A stretch of 64,000 nt of DNA from Bacteroidota bacterium (GCA_023458555.1 JAEWYS010000005.1:62001-126000); one strand, 5' to 3'; shown: positions 10,301 to 18,737, numbered from the stretch's first letter. The notes: a model not told the origin generated them from the sequence alone. Program-made: numbers and translations.

Positions 10301-10625
10301 TTTGCAGGTTTGAGTTGCTCAGATCAGCGTGAGTCACCGTATGGCTTGCGATTTCATGTCCTTTGGAAGCCGCGCTTTTGATATTGTTCCAGTTCGGATT
10401 CATTGACTGTGTAACAGTAAACAGCGTTGTCTTGAAACCATAGTTGTCAAAAAGAGGAATCGCTACCGGTATCTGATTACTCGTGTTGTCATCAAAGGTG
10501 TACGATACAGCCGCTGGCTTAAAATCCTTCCAGGTTCCGACTCTATACGCCGATGGAATTTGTGCCATGACAGATGCGCCGATCATTACACAAAGAAATA
10601 ACAAAAGTGTTTTTCTATACAGCAT
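7320..10625 (-). CDS. Multimodular secreted polysaccharide deacetylase-GH8-Ig-CBM9 enzyme with type IX sorting tail
   Basis: 1101 residues. Signal peptide to about residue 21. A CE4 polysaccharide deacetylase domain (about 35-255) has the metal-site Asp pair in YTFDDN (45-46) and the zinc His pair in HEIASHTVTH (95, 99). A GH8 domain (about 350-745) has EGMSYGMM, carrying the likely acid Glu, then RWTKQYML, PDGEAYF and DYHW. Next come an Ig-like linker (about 755-840), a CBM9-like domain (about 845-1025; DDGIEIYFDINNDKA, VEGRIPWTT) and a C-terminal sorting domain ending KTVRILK. GH8 enzymes hydrolyse beta-1,4 xylan, glucan or chitosan. Joining a deacetylase to GH8 in one chain suggests deacetylation and cleavage of the same acetylated polymer, with CBM9 favouring xylan ends. 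Chitin/chitosan remains an alternative. Confidence 0.9.
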   Translation of the reverse strand: MLYRKTLLLFLCVMIGASVMAQIPSAYRVGTWKDFKPAAVSYTFDDNTSNQIPVAIPLFDNYGFKTTLFTVTQSMNPNWNNIKSAASKGHEIASHTVTHADLSNSNLQTQDNELKNAQSTINTQVPSQKCVTVAYPNCNIGDVSTIQKYYIAGRTCSGQIIPGNPSDFYRLSSIICGNQGVNTANDMNTRLNSAKSSGGWAVFLLHGIDNDGGYSPLSSSVLSSHLSHVNTNKADFWVGTFGEVVKYIKERNALSISETTVNADSIRITPTDNLDNSVYNVPVTVRRQLPSGWQNGRVRSGSAIVPSAIVTDNGTSYIQFDVIPDNGVYTLANADKSSENPGTIASESCTEPGEGAFHTGVYRNMFKEVLGKTDSEVNAKVNAAFQHIFYGSSNQKLYYEAGNDMAYILDVHNNDIRSEGMSYGMMICVQLDKKEEFDKLWRWTKQYMLHSSGNLSGYFKWQLRTDGSTIDNNPAPDGEAYFVTALFFAAHRWGNGTGIFNYEAEAQDVLNKVMSKNGTGGINSLFNRNSRLITFGPNGGSYDFTDPSYNLPGFWELWARWATTNQQFWATTPEAARKLLRDASHRTSGLSADYSEFDGTPKPTSFNQDAGKFMYDAWRTIMNIGMDYHWFKADPQQPAIAERYLNFFRNQGSGYKNHYNWDGSNPHGDHSTGLVACNAVASLAVNNTTLTRPFLDEFWNIGIPSGQYRYYDGMLYMLALLNCTGHFKIWKPECEDVCQTPAPVVTAVINYELGETASPLSATGTALKWYTSSTGGTALTSAPTPNTAAVGTTTYYVSQTLNDCEGSRAQITVHVSYMHKIYKTATAPEIDGAADGLWMSPDNKEMRAENQVQPTVSGPEDLSGSLKLLWDNNYVYFFAEIADDEKYNDSENFYEDDGIEIYFDINNDKATTYGANDVQYSFRWNDGTRVGSLPSGRSVTGIDYIAVSTSEGYNVEGRIPWTTLQGSPQVGQLIGIEFMINDDDNGGGRDGKLAWNAATDDAWQNPSLFGTGILADLLPDVVTALSHDKRGSIKVYPTTPENYIHVEGMNSSFEYRMLDARGIEVMKGSATGTINVSALSSGLYLLHLRNNHQEKTVRILK

Positions 10626-10729
10626 AAATAATTGAAGATTTTTTTGGATTTAAAATTGCGCATTGAGCATGATATTCTTTTTACAAAATCCACATTATCG
10701 TTTCCAAAAATGTGAATAGTATCAGAAAA

Positions 10730-11839
10730 TCATGCTTTTTGCAGACTTTGAATATATTCGGTAGGGTTGCAGCCCTCCATGGTTTTAAATACTCTGTTGA
10801 AATTGGTCGGGCTGTTAAAGCCTACCAGATAGGCTACTTCTCCGCTGCTAAGTCCCTTCTCCTCCAGTAGCCGTTTTGCTTCATTGATTCGTATATTATT
10901 GATATATGTTTTGAAATTGCATCTGTAATGCTCAGCGATATATCCTGAAATTGTCCGGTCGCTAATACCAGTGTTTTCAGTAACATTACTAAGAGTCAGG
11001 TTGGGATTCTGAAAATTGGAATTGATATAATCAATAAATCCGGATATTCTGTCAGGTTCGGGCTCAACAGGCTTATAGGCTATTTCAATTTTCTGTATTA
11101 CCTCCTGATTGGATTTGTTTTTTTCTTCACTTTGCTTATTATAAATAAGATACGTGCTGTATCCGGTCATAATGAGGCACCAGATACCGCCCAGCAGCAT
11201 GTAGATGGGCGTATAATTCTTCGTCATAGAGATTTCATATATCTCGAAACCGGCGCTCGTTCGGAAGTTTTTGTCCAGGCCGCTCGTGAAATGCAGGGAC
11301 TCTGTCTGAGACAGATCCGGATCACCGAAATCTGACTTGTCCTGCTCAATAAGGGAATACCACCAGGTCGGAGTGTCAAATTCTTTAAAGATCAGCTCAA
11401 CAGTTTGTACAGAATCCGGTACTACTTTTATATTGTGCAGCAATCTTCGGAATGCATGACGGCTTTTCCTGTCCCGGACATTGAGGTCAAAGACATGAAA
11501 ATACATAAAGACACTGCTCAAACCGTCCGTTTTAAGAGTGATACGGCAACGGTCGTATTCCGAAAAATCCCACATTTTAGTATCGGCTGGTTTTAGAGCA
11601 ACTCCGCAGTATGGATAAAAGAAACCGGAGTCAAGACTAAACTGAAAGCGGATTACCAGACGATCCATCGCCTGCTGTAATATCTGAGAATGTCCCTGAT
11701 CGACCTGATCATTATAAAAAACAGGGTTGATCTCATCGGTTGGGAATATCTGGAAATCCTCGCGTTTGAAAAAAATAAAAAAAATACCTGTCAGGACCAG
11801 AAAACTGGCTATGCCAACAAATATGATCTTTTTTCTCAT
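10730..11839 (-). CDS. Membrane-spanning AraC-family transcriptional regulator
   Basis: 369 residues. A first membrane segment lies at about 5-24, then a predicted periplasmic region of about 185 residues, then a second membrane segment (PIYMLLGGIWCLIMTGYSTYLI) and a cytoplasmic AraC-type double helix-turn-helix at about 265-369 (TLSNVTENTGISDRTISGYI... RINEAKRLLEEKGLSSGEVAYLVGFNSPTNFNRVFK). The layout resembles a one-component receptor in which periplasmic ligand binding is passed straight to a DNA-binding domain, with no kinase. It lies upstream of, and reads in the same direction as, the GH8 gene (104 nt gap), making it the likely controller of the glycan cluster. The ligand is unknown. 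Confidence 0.85.
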   Translation of the reverse strand: MRKKIIFVGIASFLVLTGIFFIFFKREDFQIFPTDEINPVFYNDQVDQGHSQILQQAMDRLVIRFQFSLDSGFFYPYCGVALKPADTKMWDFSEYDRCRITLKTDGLSSVFMYFHVFDLNVRDRKSRHAFRRLLHNIKVVPDSVQTVELIFKEFDTPTWWYSLIEQDKSDFGDPDLSQTESLHFTSGLDKNFRTSAGFEIYEISMTKNYTPIYMLLGGIWCLIMTGYSTYLIYNKQSEEKNKSNQEVIQKIEIAYKPVEPEPDRISGFIDYINSNFQNPNLTLSNVTENTGISDRTISGYIAEHYRCNFKTYINNIRINEAKRLLEEKGLSSGEVAYLVGFNSPTNFNRVFKTMEGCNPTEYIQSLQKA

Positions 11840-11860
11840 AAGTCCGGGTTATGGTAATCA

Positions 11861-11880
11861 GACACTATACGAACAGTGTC
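11861..11880. promoter_or_regulatory. Short inverted repeat upstream of the membrane AraC gene
   Basis: GACACT (11861-11866) and AGTGTC (11875-11880) with an 8-nt spacer, 22 nt upstream of the regulator's start codon. It could be an operator; the arms are only 6 bp, so chance is possible. Confidence 0.25.
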
Positions 11881-12059
11881 GGGGAAAGTAAACCACTAAT
11901 CAGAAAGAAATATAAAAATGTGTACCACCTACCGGATATGACTGGCGCAATAGCGTAGGCTATAGCTACAGCTACAGAATCAGATATCAGCGGGTAAAAT
12001 CATCAGAAATATGTAAAGATTATATAGTATTTTTATACCGGACTTAAAAAGTATACCAC

Positions 12060-12410
12060 ATGAAGAAAATCGTATTTTACTGCCTGACATTTATGCTGGC
12101 TTTGCTGGCTTCGGCCTGCCAGAAGGAAGAAACCAATAAGCTAAGTTCATCATCTGCCGACGGGCAAATGCAGATTTCCGTATATGGCGAACGCGTGAGC
12201 AGTCTCGATCCCTATACCGCGCATATTATACTGACGCATGGCGGAGAAGATATGGAAGTCACGACAGAAGTATATGCAGACAAGCTGGATGAGTCAAATG
12301 TACAGTTTGAGTGGAAGAGCAACGGATCCTGCCTAGTTATTTTTACACACAGAGACGGGCAGAAAAATATTGTGCCGGTAGAAGTAAAAGGCCCTTTTAA
12401 GAAGCAGTAG
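12060..12410 (+). CDS. Small hypothetical lipoprotein
   Basis: 116 residues. A lipoprotein signal ends in LLASAC with the lipidated Cys at about residue 20. The mature part is polar with alternating beta-strand character (MQISVYGE, AHIILTHGGEDMEVTTEVYA, SCLVIFTHRDGQKNIVPVEV) and matches no family I recognise. It stands alone on the plus strand between the minus-strand AraC gene and a convergent beta-barrel gene. A hairpin follows the stop. Confidence 0.6.
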   Translation: MKKIVFYCLTFMLALLASACQKEETNKLSSSSADGQMQISVYGERVSSLDPYTAHIILTHGGEDMEVTTEVYADKLDESNVQFEWKSNGSCLVIFTHRDGQKNIVPVEVKGPFKKQ

Positions 12411-12425
12411 CATACGTATATAAAT

Positions 12426-12453
12426 CAACAGACCGGAAAGCCCCGGTCTGTTG
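12426..12453. terminator. Hairpin between convergent genes
   Basis: Perfect 11-bp arms CAACAGACCGG (12426-12436) and CCGGTCTGTTG (12443-12453) with a 6-nt loop, between the lipoprotein stop (12410) and the stop of the minus-strand barrel gene (12482). No strong T-run on either side, so it is a moderate bidirectional terminator candidate. Confidence 0.55.
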
Positions 12454-12481
12454 TTCACACCCTTACTACAGAAAAAAAGCA

Positions 12482-13147
12482 TCAGAATTTGAGGATCGCA
12501 CAGATCATTATGGGCGTGTTGCTAAATCCGCTGGCAACAAATTTGCTTTTGCCTGTTACATTATTTACACTTTCCTTTATGGTCATTTGATTATAAAAAT
12601 AAGCAAAGCCGTAGGAAATAGATGTTGCGAAGTGCTTACCCAGATGACATAAAAGACCGGCTGATACTCCTATATTATAAGAATTTGTTTGTAATTCTCC
12701 TTTTCCGGAAGAGGGGTATAAGTTTTGTCCGGCATATTGTGTTTCGTTAGCATTTAGGGCTATACCACCCTCTGGTCCGTAAAAGATCGCCAGACGTTCA
12801 CTCAGGGCTGTTCGTCGTTCATAACCAATACCAATGCCAAAGCTTTTATAGGAAGCGCTGCTTTCACTGGGGTTTTCGCCGATATGCGACTCTATCAGAT
12901 TGTTGCGTTTTGAAAAATCAAATCGGACTTTCAGATATGATTGAGGATTCAGTGATCTCTTATAAGTTATGGCAGGATATGGAATGTGTTCCACATTTTT
13001 GAAGCTATACAGCGGAATGCCGGCCCATACTTCATTTTTAAGATGGACATTATTTTCCGTTTGTGCTTGTGTACCGAATATAATATGCAGCAGTATAAAA
13101 ATAATGCCGTAGCGTAACCGGTTGTCTAAAAAGATTATTTTGCTCAT
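12482..13147 (-). CDS. Outer-membrane beta-barrel-like protein
   Basis: 221 residues. Signal peptide to about residue 29 (IIFGTQAQ), then alternating strands with aromatic/glycine pattern (KSFGIGIGYERRTAL, YNIGVSAGLLCHLGKHFATSISYGFAYFY) and a terminal Phe (MICAILKF), as is usual for outer-membrane barrels. It lies 166 nt downstream of the LytTR response regulator gene on the same strand. The exact role is not recognisable. Confidence 0.6.
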   Translation of the reverse strand: MSKIIFLDNRLRYGIIFILLHIIFGTQAQTENNVHLKNEVWAGIPLYSFKNVEHIPYPAITYKRSLNPQSYLKVRFDFSKRNNLIESHIGENPSESSASYKSFGIGIGYERRTALSERLAIFYGPEGGIALNANETQYAGQNLYPSSGKGELQTNSYNIGVSAGLLCHLGKHFATSISYGFAYFYNQMTIKESVNNVTGKSKFVASGFSNTPIMICAILKF

Positions 13148-13312
13148 ACGTTCACTGTTTTTTTGATAAATCTATTGTATGCTTATTCAAGCAGAAATAC
13201 AGAATGAGCATAGTGTGGTATATTCTGAGCAAACGGCTGCAATAACTGAGCGAACGCTTGCCGCATCGGGGTCTGATGCGTGGACTTGTTCCGGAAAAGG
13301 AGTCCCTGTGGG

Positions 13313-14050
13313 TCAGTGCATATTCTGGAGATATTCCATGAATGCTTTCCGCATTCGCTGTGCTATGACTACTTTTTGATTGTTGGATAGTAATACGGAT
13401 CCGTCCGTTTTTATTTCTCTCACATAATCGGTATTGATCAGATGACTTTTGTGAATGCGAAAGAAGCGGTACCCTTGCAGCTGAGATTCAAAATAGCTCA
13501 ACGTTTTTGCCACAACTATGCACTGGTTGTCTTTTATATATACGCTGGTATAATTCGAGTCTGCCTCACACCGTACAATATCCTCTACGGGTACTATGGT
13601 ATAGCCGTCTTTTACGGCAAGCGCGATACGTCCTGAGGACCGGCCGGCCATTTTTTTGAGTTCATCGAGTTTGTCCTGAGTATACGTATTCTGATTGCGC
13701 AATTTATAGCGTTCGATACTTATCTCCAGTTTGTCAACATCGATGGGTTTGGTCAGATAATTAAGCGCAAAAAAATCAAAGGCTTTTTCTCTGTATTCAC
13801 CGTAAGCGGTTGTGAAGATCACTTCATAGTTAAATTCCCGGGTTCGTTCCAGAACATCAAAGCCGGTATTATTGTCAAGCCGTATGTCCAGAAATATCAG
13901 ATCCGGTTTACAGATACGTATGGCATCGACTGCCCGGTCTGCTGTATTCGCGGCAGCGACAATTGTTACATCGGGTACATAGCATTTGATGATTTCCTGC
14001 AATACTTCTATAGCAGAAGATTCATCATCAATCAGAACGGCCTTAATCAT
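13313..14050 (-). CDS. LytTR-family response regulator
   Basis: 245 residues. An N-terminal receiver domain carries the acidic pair D8-D9, the phospho-acceptor D55 (LIFLDIRL) and a Lys in YLTKPI. The C-terminal LytTR DNA-binding domain spans about 140-240 (VPVEDIVRCEADSNYTSVYI... FFRIHKSHLINTDYV). Its start codon overlaps the stop of the upstream kinase gene by one nucleotide (TAATG), so the two are translationally coupled and form a cognate pair. Confidence 0.95.
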   Translation of the reverse strand: MIKAVLIDDESSAIEVLQEIIKCYVPDVTIVAAANTADRAVDAIRICKPDLIFLDIRLDNNTGFDVLERTREFNYEVIFTTAYGEYREKAFDFFALNYLTKPIDVDKLEISIERYKLRNQNTYTQDKLDELKKMAGRSSGRIALAVKDGYTIVPVEDIVRCEADSNYTSVYIKDNQCIVVAKTLSYFESQLQGYRFFRIHKSHLINTDYVREIKTDGSVLLSNNQKVVIAQRMRKAFMEYLQNMH

Positions 14051-16911
14051 TATATAAGCTCATTTAATAATGGTAATACTACTATCGCCTCTGTTCCTGT
14101 TCCTTGTCCGGGTTGTTGAAACAAAAGTTCCGCTTTGAAGCCATGCAGCTGATTCAAAATCTTAATTCGTTCACGTATATTTTGTATGGCCGTTGATTGT
14201 TTGATGCCTGGTATTCCCGGTGTTGCTTTGTCATTCTGTCCCGGTACAAAACCTGTACCATTGTCTGTAACAGATATTCGAAGTATGGAATCTGTAAAGT
14301 GGAAGCATATAAATAAGTGTGCTTCGCCGCCTTCTCTGACGATTGGCAGTAATGCATGCTGAAACGCGTTCTCGATCAGAGGCTGAATAAGCATAGAAGG
14401 TATATACCGGTGCAGTATTTCTGCGGGTGGGCGATCGATATGAATCAGGACCTTGTTGCCCATACGAAGGTTTTCCAGCTCGATATACATTTCCAGGCTT
14501 TCCAGTTCTTCTGATACCGATATATACAGATCTTTTGAGTTCTCCAGATACTTACGAATCAGCGTAGCGAATCGTACCAGATAGCGATTAGCTGATCGCT
14601 TGTCTTCTTTCAATACAAACTGCTGTATGGAATTCAGGGTATTGAAAAGAAAATGAGGATTCATCTGGCTGCGAAGAGCAGAATGCTCCAGACGCAGCAG
14701 CGTAAGCTTTGTTTTCTGTCGTCTCCGGTAACGTTCGAAATACCAGTATCCGATCAGGACCGGCATAACCAGCAGCACAGCTGTCAGGGACAGCCTGAAC
14801 CACTTGGTGTCGGTAAAATGCGGCTGTATTGTAATAGCCATAGCCGCTGTTTCCCCACTGATATGACCGTGTTTACTAACCAGTCGTACATGAAAGGTAT
14901 AGTTGCCGGGTTTAAGTCCCCGGTACAGCGCAAAGTTATTATCAGCTTCTGTCCAGTCATTCTCCAGCTTGCCGAGTCGGTACTGAAAACGTACGTCATC
15001 CAGACTGGCCAGATCAATCCCCGAAAAATCAAAGCGCAGATTGTTCTGAAAATAAGCCAGCCTGTCAAGCTTTTCCGTTTCAAAAGGCATTCCGTTGACT
15101 TCAGCAGCAGTTATAAAAACAGCGGGATGGCGGCCCGGCATTACTTCGGTCGGCGGTACGAAGAAAATCAGGCCTTTGTCTGTCGCCATGTATATCGTAT
15201 CTCCCTTAAAGCAAAAAGCGTTTAGCTGGTCTGCCAGCAGACCGTCTCCGGATGAATAGGCGATTACTTCGGGTTTATTTGCATGCAAACGAACACGGTT
15301 CAGCGCTTTGTCTGACAATACCCATAGTTCTTCGGACATATTCCCGGTCATATCCTGTATAATATTGCCGCGCAATCCCTGCTTTTCTGATAAATGCCAG
15401 ACAGTGTCTTTCGTTTGACCAAAAATTCCTTCACCATATGTACCGGCAATCAGCAGACTGCTATCGGTCAGAATTTTAGTAACACGCTTATTGTGTAGTC
15501 TTTGTTGTATTTCATCGGTTCGGGGATGCGTTGTTTTCAGACCATTGAGCGTACCCCATAGCATCTGGTTATCCATAAAGCCCAGTGATGTGGTGCGCCC
15601 GTTTGTAATCCATGATTCATGGCCACCGTTCCGGGCTATACGCAGAATACCGCTATTTGTAGCAAAATACAATGAGTCGTTGTGGAGATAAAGATCTTTT
15701 ACTGATACCGGTTCGGATAACTGCGTAAAGCGTCCGTTTTCATAAGCAAAAATGCCCCTGTCTGTCCCACTCCATATAATGCCTTCCGGGCTCACATATA
15801 ATTTACGGACTTTGTTTATGCCCGGATTGCCGATAGTAAGCAGTTTTTTGATGGAAAAATCCCTGGTAGAAATTACATAGATCGACCCGTAATCAGTGCC
15901 GGCATACAACAATCCCTTGTGGTAATAAAGTGAATGAAGTGATGGAAACGGCTGCTTGTCTGAAGAAGTTATTTCATAAAACCGGAGAGCGGGAGCCATA
16001 TAAACTCCCTGGCCTAAGGTGCCAATCCATACATTCCCTTCCGAATCTTCCTGTATGGATGTGATCGTTACATGGTCCAGCAAAGGTATCCAGTTCCTGA
16101 AGGACCGGTCCTGAACAAATAAGCCGGACCGGGTTCCGATCCAGCAGGTTGAGCGTGAGTCTTTCAAAAAACCAAGTATTGCGCCTGCGGGCTTCCGTTC
16201 AAATGCAATGTGTTCATCGTCTTTGATAAATTCTCCGGATATATACCGGTAAATGCTGGTTTGTTGTCTCGTTTTGGAAATCAGGTATTGTCCCTCGACA
16301 GGAGATTCTTCAATGATGCGTTTGCCGGCAAACGTAAGGCGATAGCCGGATGCATACCCATAAATAAGAGATCCCTGCTGAGTGAATTCATAGATACCGT
16401 TGTATCGGCCACTGGTATCAGAAAAGGAAATTACAGATTCGTCGGGGTACAAAACCTTTATACCTTCGTCTTCAGACGAAATCCATATCGTGCTGTCTGA
16501 CGCGATAAAAAGGTTCTTTACCATATACGTAAAGTTGAGCCGATTCAGAACAGCGCTGTTGGACGCATTGTACAACAAACCATTGAAATAATAGGACAGG
16601 CGCCCGTTGTAGCTCAGAAACCAGATACGTCCCCTGTAATCTTCGCGAACTTTAAAAATTTCATTGTCGGCCAGACCCTGTTGTAGCGTATAGTTTCTGA
16701 ATCGCTTACCATCGAAGCGGCTTACCCCGTTTTCGGTCGCCAGCCACAAATATCCTTTCGAATCCTGTTGTATATCATAGACGACATTTCCAGGCAGACC
16801 CTGTGTTACTGTGTAGTTTTTAAGCGCAGGTTTTTGAGCATACCCGGATAGTCCGGCAGAAAACAGGCAGCAAAAAAATACTATTCTCCCGAAAATGATT
16901 TTTGTGGACAT
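14050..16911 (-). CDS. Two-component-propeller sensor histidine kinase (LytS/His_kinase type)
   Basis: 953 residues. Signal peptide to about residue 25. Repeated propeller blades (GYLWLATENGVSRFDGKRF, GNVWIGTLGQGVYMA and others) cover about 30-600, followed by a Y_Y_Y-like beta domain (FQYRLGKLENDW... RGLKPGNYTFHVRL, about 640-710), one membrane helix (about 715-735), the His_kinase domain with the phospho-His motif SQMNPHFLFNTLNSIQQFV, and a C-terminal HATPase. The large periplasmic propeller is the ligand sensor. Such kinases often read out polysaccharide fragments, but no substrate can be inferred here. It partners the LytTR regulator immediately downstream. Confidence 0.92.
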   Translation of the reverse strand: MSTKIIFGRIVFFCCLFSAGLSGYAQKPALKNYTVTQGLPGNVVYDIQQDSKGYLWLATENGVSRFDGKRFRNYTLQQGLADNEIFKVREDYRGRIWFLSYNGRLSYYFNGLLYNASNSAVLNRLNFTYMVKNLFIASDSTIWISSEDEGIKVLYPDESVISFSDTSGRYNGIYEFTQQGSLIYGYASGYRLTFAGKRIIEESPVEGQYLISKTRQQTSIYRYISGEFIKDDEHIAFERKPAGAILGFLKDSRSTCWIGTRSGLFVQDRSFRNWIPLLDHVTITSIQEDSEGNVWIGTLGQGVYMAPALRFYEITSSDKQPFPSLHSLYYHKGLLYAGTDYGSIYVISTRDFSIKKLLTIGNPGINKVRKLYVSPEGIIWSGTDRGIFAYENGRFTQLSEPVSVKDLYLHNDSLYFATNSGILRIARNGGHESWITNGRTTSLGFMDNQMLWGTLNGLKTTHPRTDEIQQRLHNKRVTKILTDSSLLIAGTYGEGIFGQTKDTVWHLSEKQGLRGNIIQDMTGNMSEELWVLSDKALNRVRLHANKPEVIAYSSGDGLLADQLNAFCFKGDTIYMATDKGLIFFVPPTEVMPGRHPAVFITAAEVNGMPFETEKLDRLAYFQNNLRFDFSGIDLASLDDVRFQYRLGKLENDWTEADNNFALYRGLKPGNYTFHVRLVSKHGHISGETAAMAITIQPHFTDTKWFRLSLTAVLLVMPVLIGYWYFERYRRRQKTKLTLLRLEHSALRSQMNPHFLFNTLNSIQQFVLKEDKRSANRYLVRFATLIRKYLENSKDLYISVSEELESLEMYIELENLRMGNKVLIHIDRPPAEILHRYIPSMLIQPLIENAFQHALLPIVREGGEAHLFICFHFTDSILRISVTDNGTGFVPGQNDKATPGIPGIKQSTAIQNIRERIKILNQLHGFKAELLFQQPGQGTGTEAIVVLPLLNELI

Positions 16912-16923
16912 TACTTGAAGAGT

Positions 16924-16954
16924 ACCTGTATGCGAAAGAGGTTCGCATACAGGT
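16924..16954. terminator. 13-bp perfect hairpin between nhaA and the sensor kinase gene
   Basis: Arms ACCTGTATGCGAA (16924-16936) and TTCGCATACAGGT (16942-16954) with a 5-nt loop. It sits 14 nt past the nhaA stop and 12 nt before the kinase start, both on the minus strand. There is no clear U-tract, so it may be a weak terminator or a structured leader of the kinase mRNA. Confidence 0.5.
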
Positions 16955-16968
16955 CGTATTAGTAGCAG

Positions 16969-18309
16969 TTAGCGTATTTCCTGATCGGATGATGTCGTAT
17001 TGCGCAAAACGATATAACCAAGTATTCCACCGATAATGGAAGCCGAGAAAATGCCGATTTTTGCCTGTCCGATAAACTCCTCAGAGCTAAATGCCAGAGA
17101 GGTAACAAACAGTGACATGGTAAAGCCGATAGAAGCCAGCAGGCCAACTCCGAGAAGATTACGGATATTCATTCCATTGGGGAACGGAGCAACGCCAAGC
17201 TTGATAAACAGCAGGGTGGTACCCGCTACTCCGATAACTTTTCCAATCAGCAATCCAAGACCTACGCCAATGGCTACATTGGAGCTGAGCAGCTGCTCCG
17301 GGTCTATTGCAAGGGAAACACCCGCATTGGCCAGAGCGAAAACCGGCAGGATGAAAAAGGTAACAAAGGGATGAATAGCATGTTCCAGACGTTGCAGAGG
17401 GGGAATAGCAGCCTTCGTATCCTCGATTACCTCTTCCAGAATCTGCAGCTGGGAGCCGGTAAGCGTCGGAATCCTGTCGTTGGGGTCTATACCCTTGAAA
17501 CGGTTAAGATAATATTGAATCTTGGTAATAAGCACATTTTCTTTGATGGAAACATCCGCGGGTATGGTAAATGCTGCCAGTACCGAAGCGATGGTCGCGT
17601 GTACTCCGGACAGGAGAAAAGCAGTCCAGACTCCGGCGATTCCCAGGATGCCGTAAAACAGGATATTGCGCACTCCAAGCAGATTTCCGGCAAGCATGAT
17701 ACCTGCACAGCCCAAGCCGATCAAAAGGCTGATGATGGAAATATCCGATGTATAGAAAAAAGCGATCACCAGCACCGCGCCCAGATCGTCCACAATGGCA
17801 AGCGCAGTCAGAAATACTTTAAGCGAAAGCGGAATCCGGCTGCCAAGCATATACAGCACTCCAAGAGCGAAAGCGATGTCCGTAGCCATAGGAATACCCC
17901 AGCCTGCATGTTGTTCTCCGGAAGGATTAAATAGCAGATAAATAGTAGCTGGTACGATCATTCCACCCATGGCTGCGATGATTGGCAGAAGCGCTTTCCG
18001 CGGATTGGCCAGTTCTCCGCCTACAATTTCACGTTTTAGCTCCAGACCCACCACAAAAAAGAAAATAGCCATAAGGCCATCGTTGATCCAGTGATGAAGC
18101 GTATATTCCAGATAAGGCTCACCGTTGAACTGAAAAGCCAGACGATGTTCAAAAAAATGAAAATACGACTCGGCCCAGGGTGAGTTTGCAAGAATAAGAG
18201 CAACGACTACGCTGATGCCAAGTATGATACCTCCTGATTTTTCCTGCTTAATAAAGCGTTGCAAAGGATATACAATACGGTCAATAGGGTAGGTTTTGGG
18301 AGAATTCAT
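16969..18309 (-). CDS. nhaA: Na+/H+ antiporter NhaA
   Basis: 446 residues, an integral membrane protein with the NhaA signature: LHHWINDGLMAIFFFVVGLE near the N-terminus, PMATDIAFALGVL and ALAIVDDLGAVLVIAFFY, in which the paired Asp residues are the ion-binding site, and SIGFTMSLF late in the protein. It exchanges sodium (or lithium) for protons across the inner membrane for pH and salt homeostasis. Transcribed alone on the minus strand; the kinase gene follows 57 nt downstream after a hairpin. Confidence 0.96.
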   Translation of the reverse strand: MNSPKTYPIDRIVYPLQRFIKQEKSGGIILGISVVVALILANSPWAESYFHFFEHRLAFQFNGEPYLEYTLHHWINDGLMAIFFFVVGLELKREIVGGELANPRKALLPIIAAMGGMIVPATIYLLFNPSGEQHAGWGIPMATDIAFALGVLYMLGSRIPLSLKVFLTALAIVDDLGAVLVIAFFYTSDISIISLLIGLGCAGIMLAGNLLGVRNILFYGILGIAGVWTAFLLSGVHATIASVLAAFTIPADVSIKENVLITKIQYYLNRFKGIDPNDRIPTLTGSQLQILEEVIEDTKAAIPPLQRLEHAIHPFVTFFILPVFALANAGVSLAIDPEQLLSSNVAIGVGLGLLIGKVIGVAGTTLLFIKLGVAPFPNGMNIRNLLGVGLLASIGFTMSLFVTSLAFSSEEFIGQAKIGIFSASIIGGILGYIVLRNTTSSDQEIR

Positions 18310-18403
18310 GGTTAATTTTCTGTAATTAAAGCGTTGAATATAGAAACCTGCTTCAAAAAAAACAATGTATGTATCAAGTGTATTTTTTTTCTGATTAGTT
18401 TTT

Positions 18404-18648
18404 ACAGACCATGAGAAATGCGGAGGCTCTCACCGAATGGGGCTGATTTAAAATAGTAGTCTGTCCGGCCGGCTTTTCCGGAAAATGTCCGAAACCTTTT
18501 CGGGGTATCGCAGGTTAATATAACAGGAAGCAGGATATGTGCGGAAAGAAAGAGGAGAATGAAGGATGAATATCACTGATTCCTGGTAAAGTTGAACAAT
18601 CTGAAAAATGTTCATAAGACAGAAGCCCCGTAAGGCTTCTGTTTTTTT
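18404..18648 (+). ncRNA. Possible small RNA region ending in an orphan terminator
   Basis: The 460-nt gap between nhaA (minus) and mutS2 (plus) holds no credible protein gene but does hold stem-forming sequence: ACAGAC (18404-18409) can pair with GTCTGT (18459-18464), local hairpins such as CCGAAA..TTTTCGG follow, and a textbook terminator closes the stretch at 18619-18648. No plus-strand protein gene lies upstream to use that terminator. A short untranslated RNA is one explanation. No promoter was identified with confidence, and no known RNA family was recognised. Confidence 0.25.
18619..18648 (+). terminator. Orphan Rho-independent terminator
   Basis: ACAGAAGCC (18619-18627) and GGCTTCTGT (18634-18642), 6-nt loop, followed by seven T. 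The nearest plus-strand protein gene upstream is more than 6 kb away. Confidence 0.8.
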
Positions 18649-18729
18649 ATGCCGAAATGACCAAATATGCTACACGTGCACTGTATTATTACCTTTCCGG
18701 TCAAATGTTCAGAATACTGATTTAATGTG

Positions 18730-18737
18730 TATTTTTG
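18730..18737 (+). promoter_or_regulatory. Candidate -7 element for mutS2
   Basis: TATTTTTG is an exact match to the Bacteroidota TAnnTTTG motif, 34 nt before the mutS2 start codon. No good -33 TTTG was found at the usual spacing. Confidence 0.45.
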
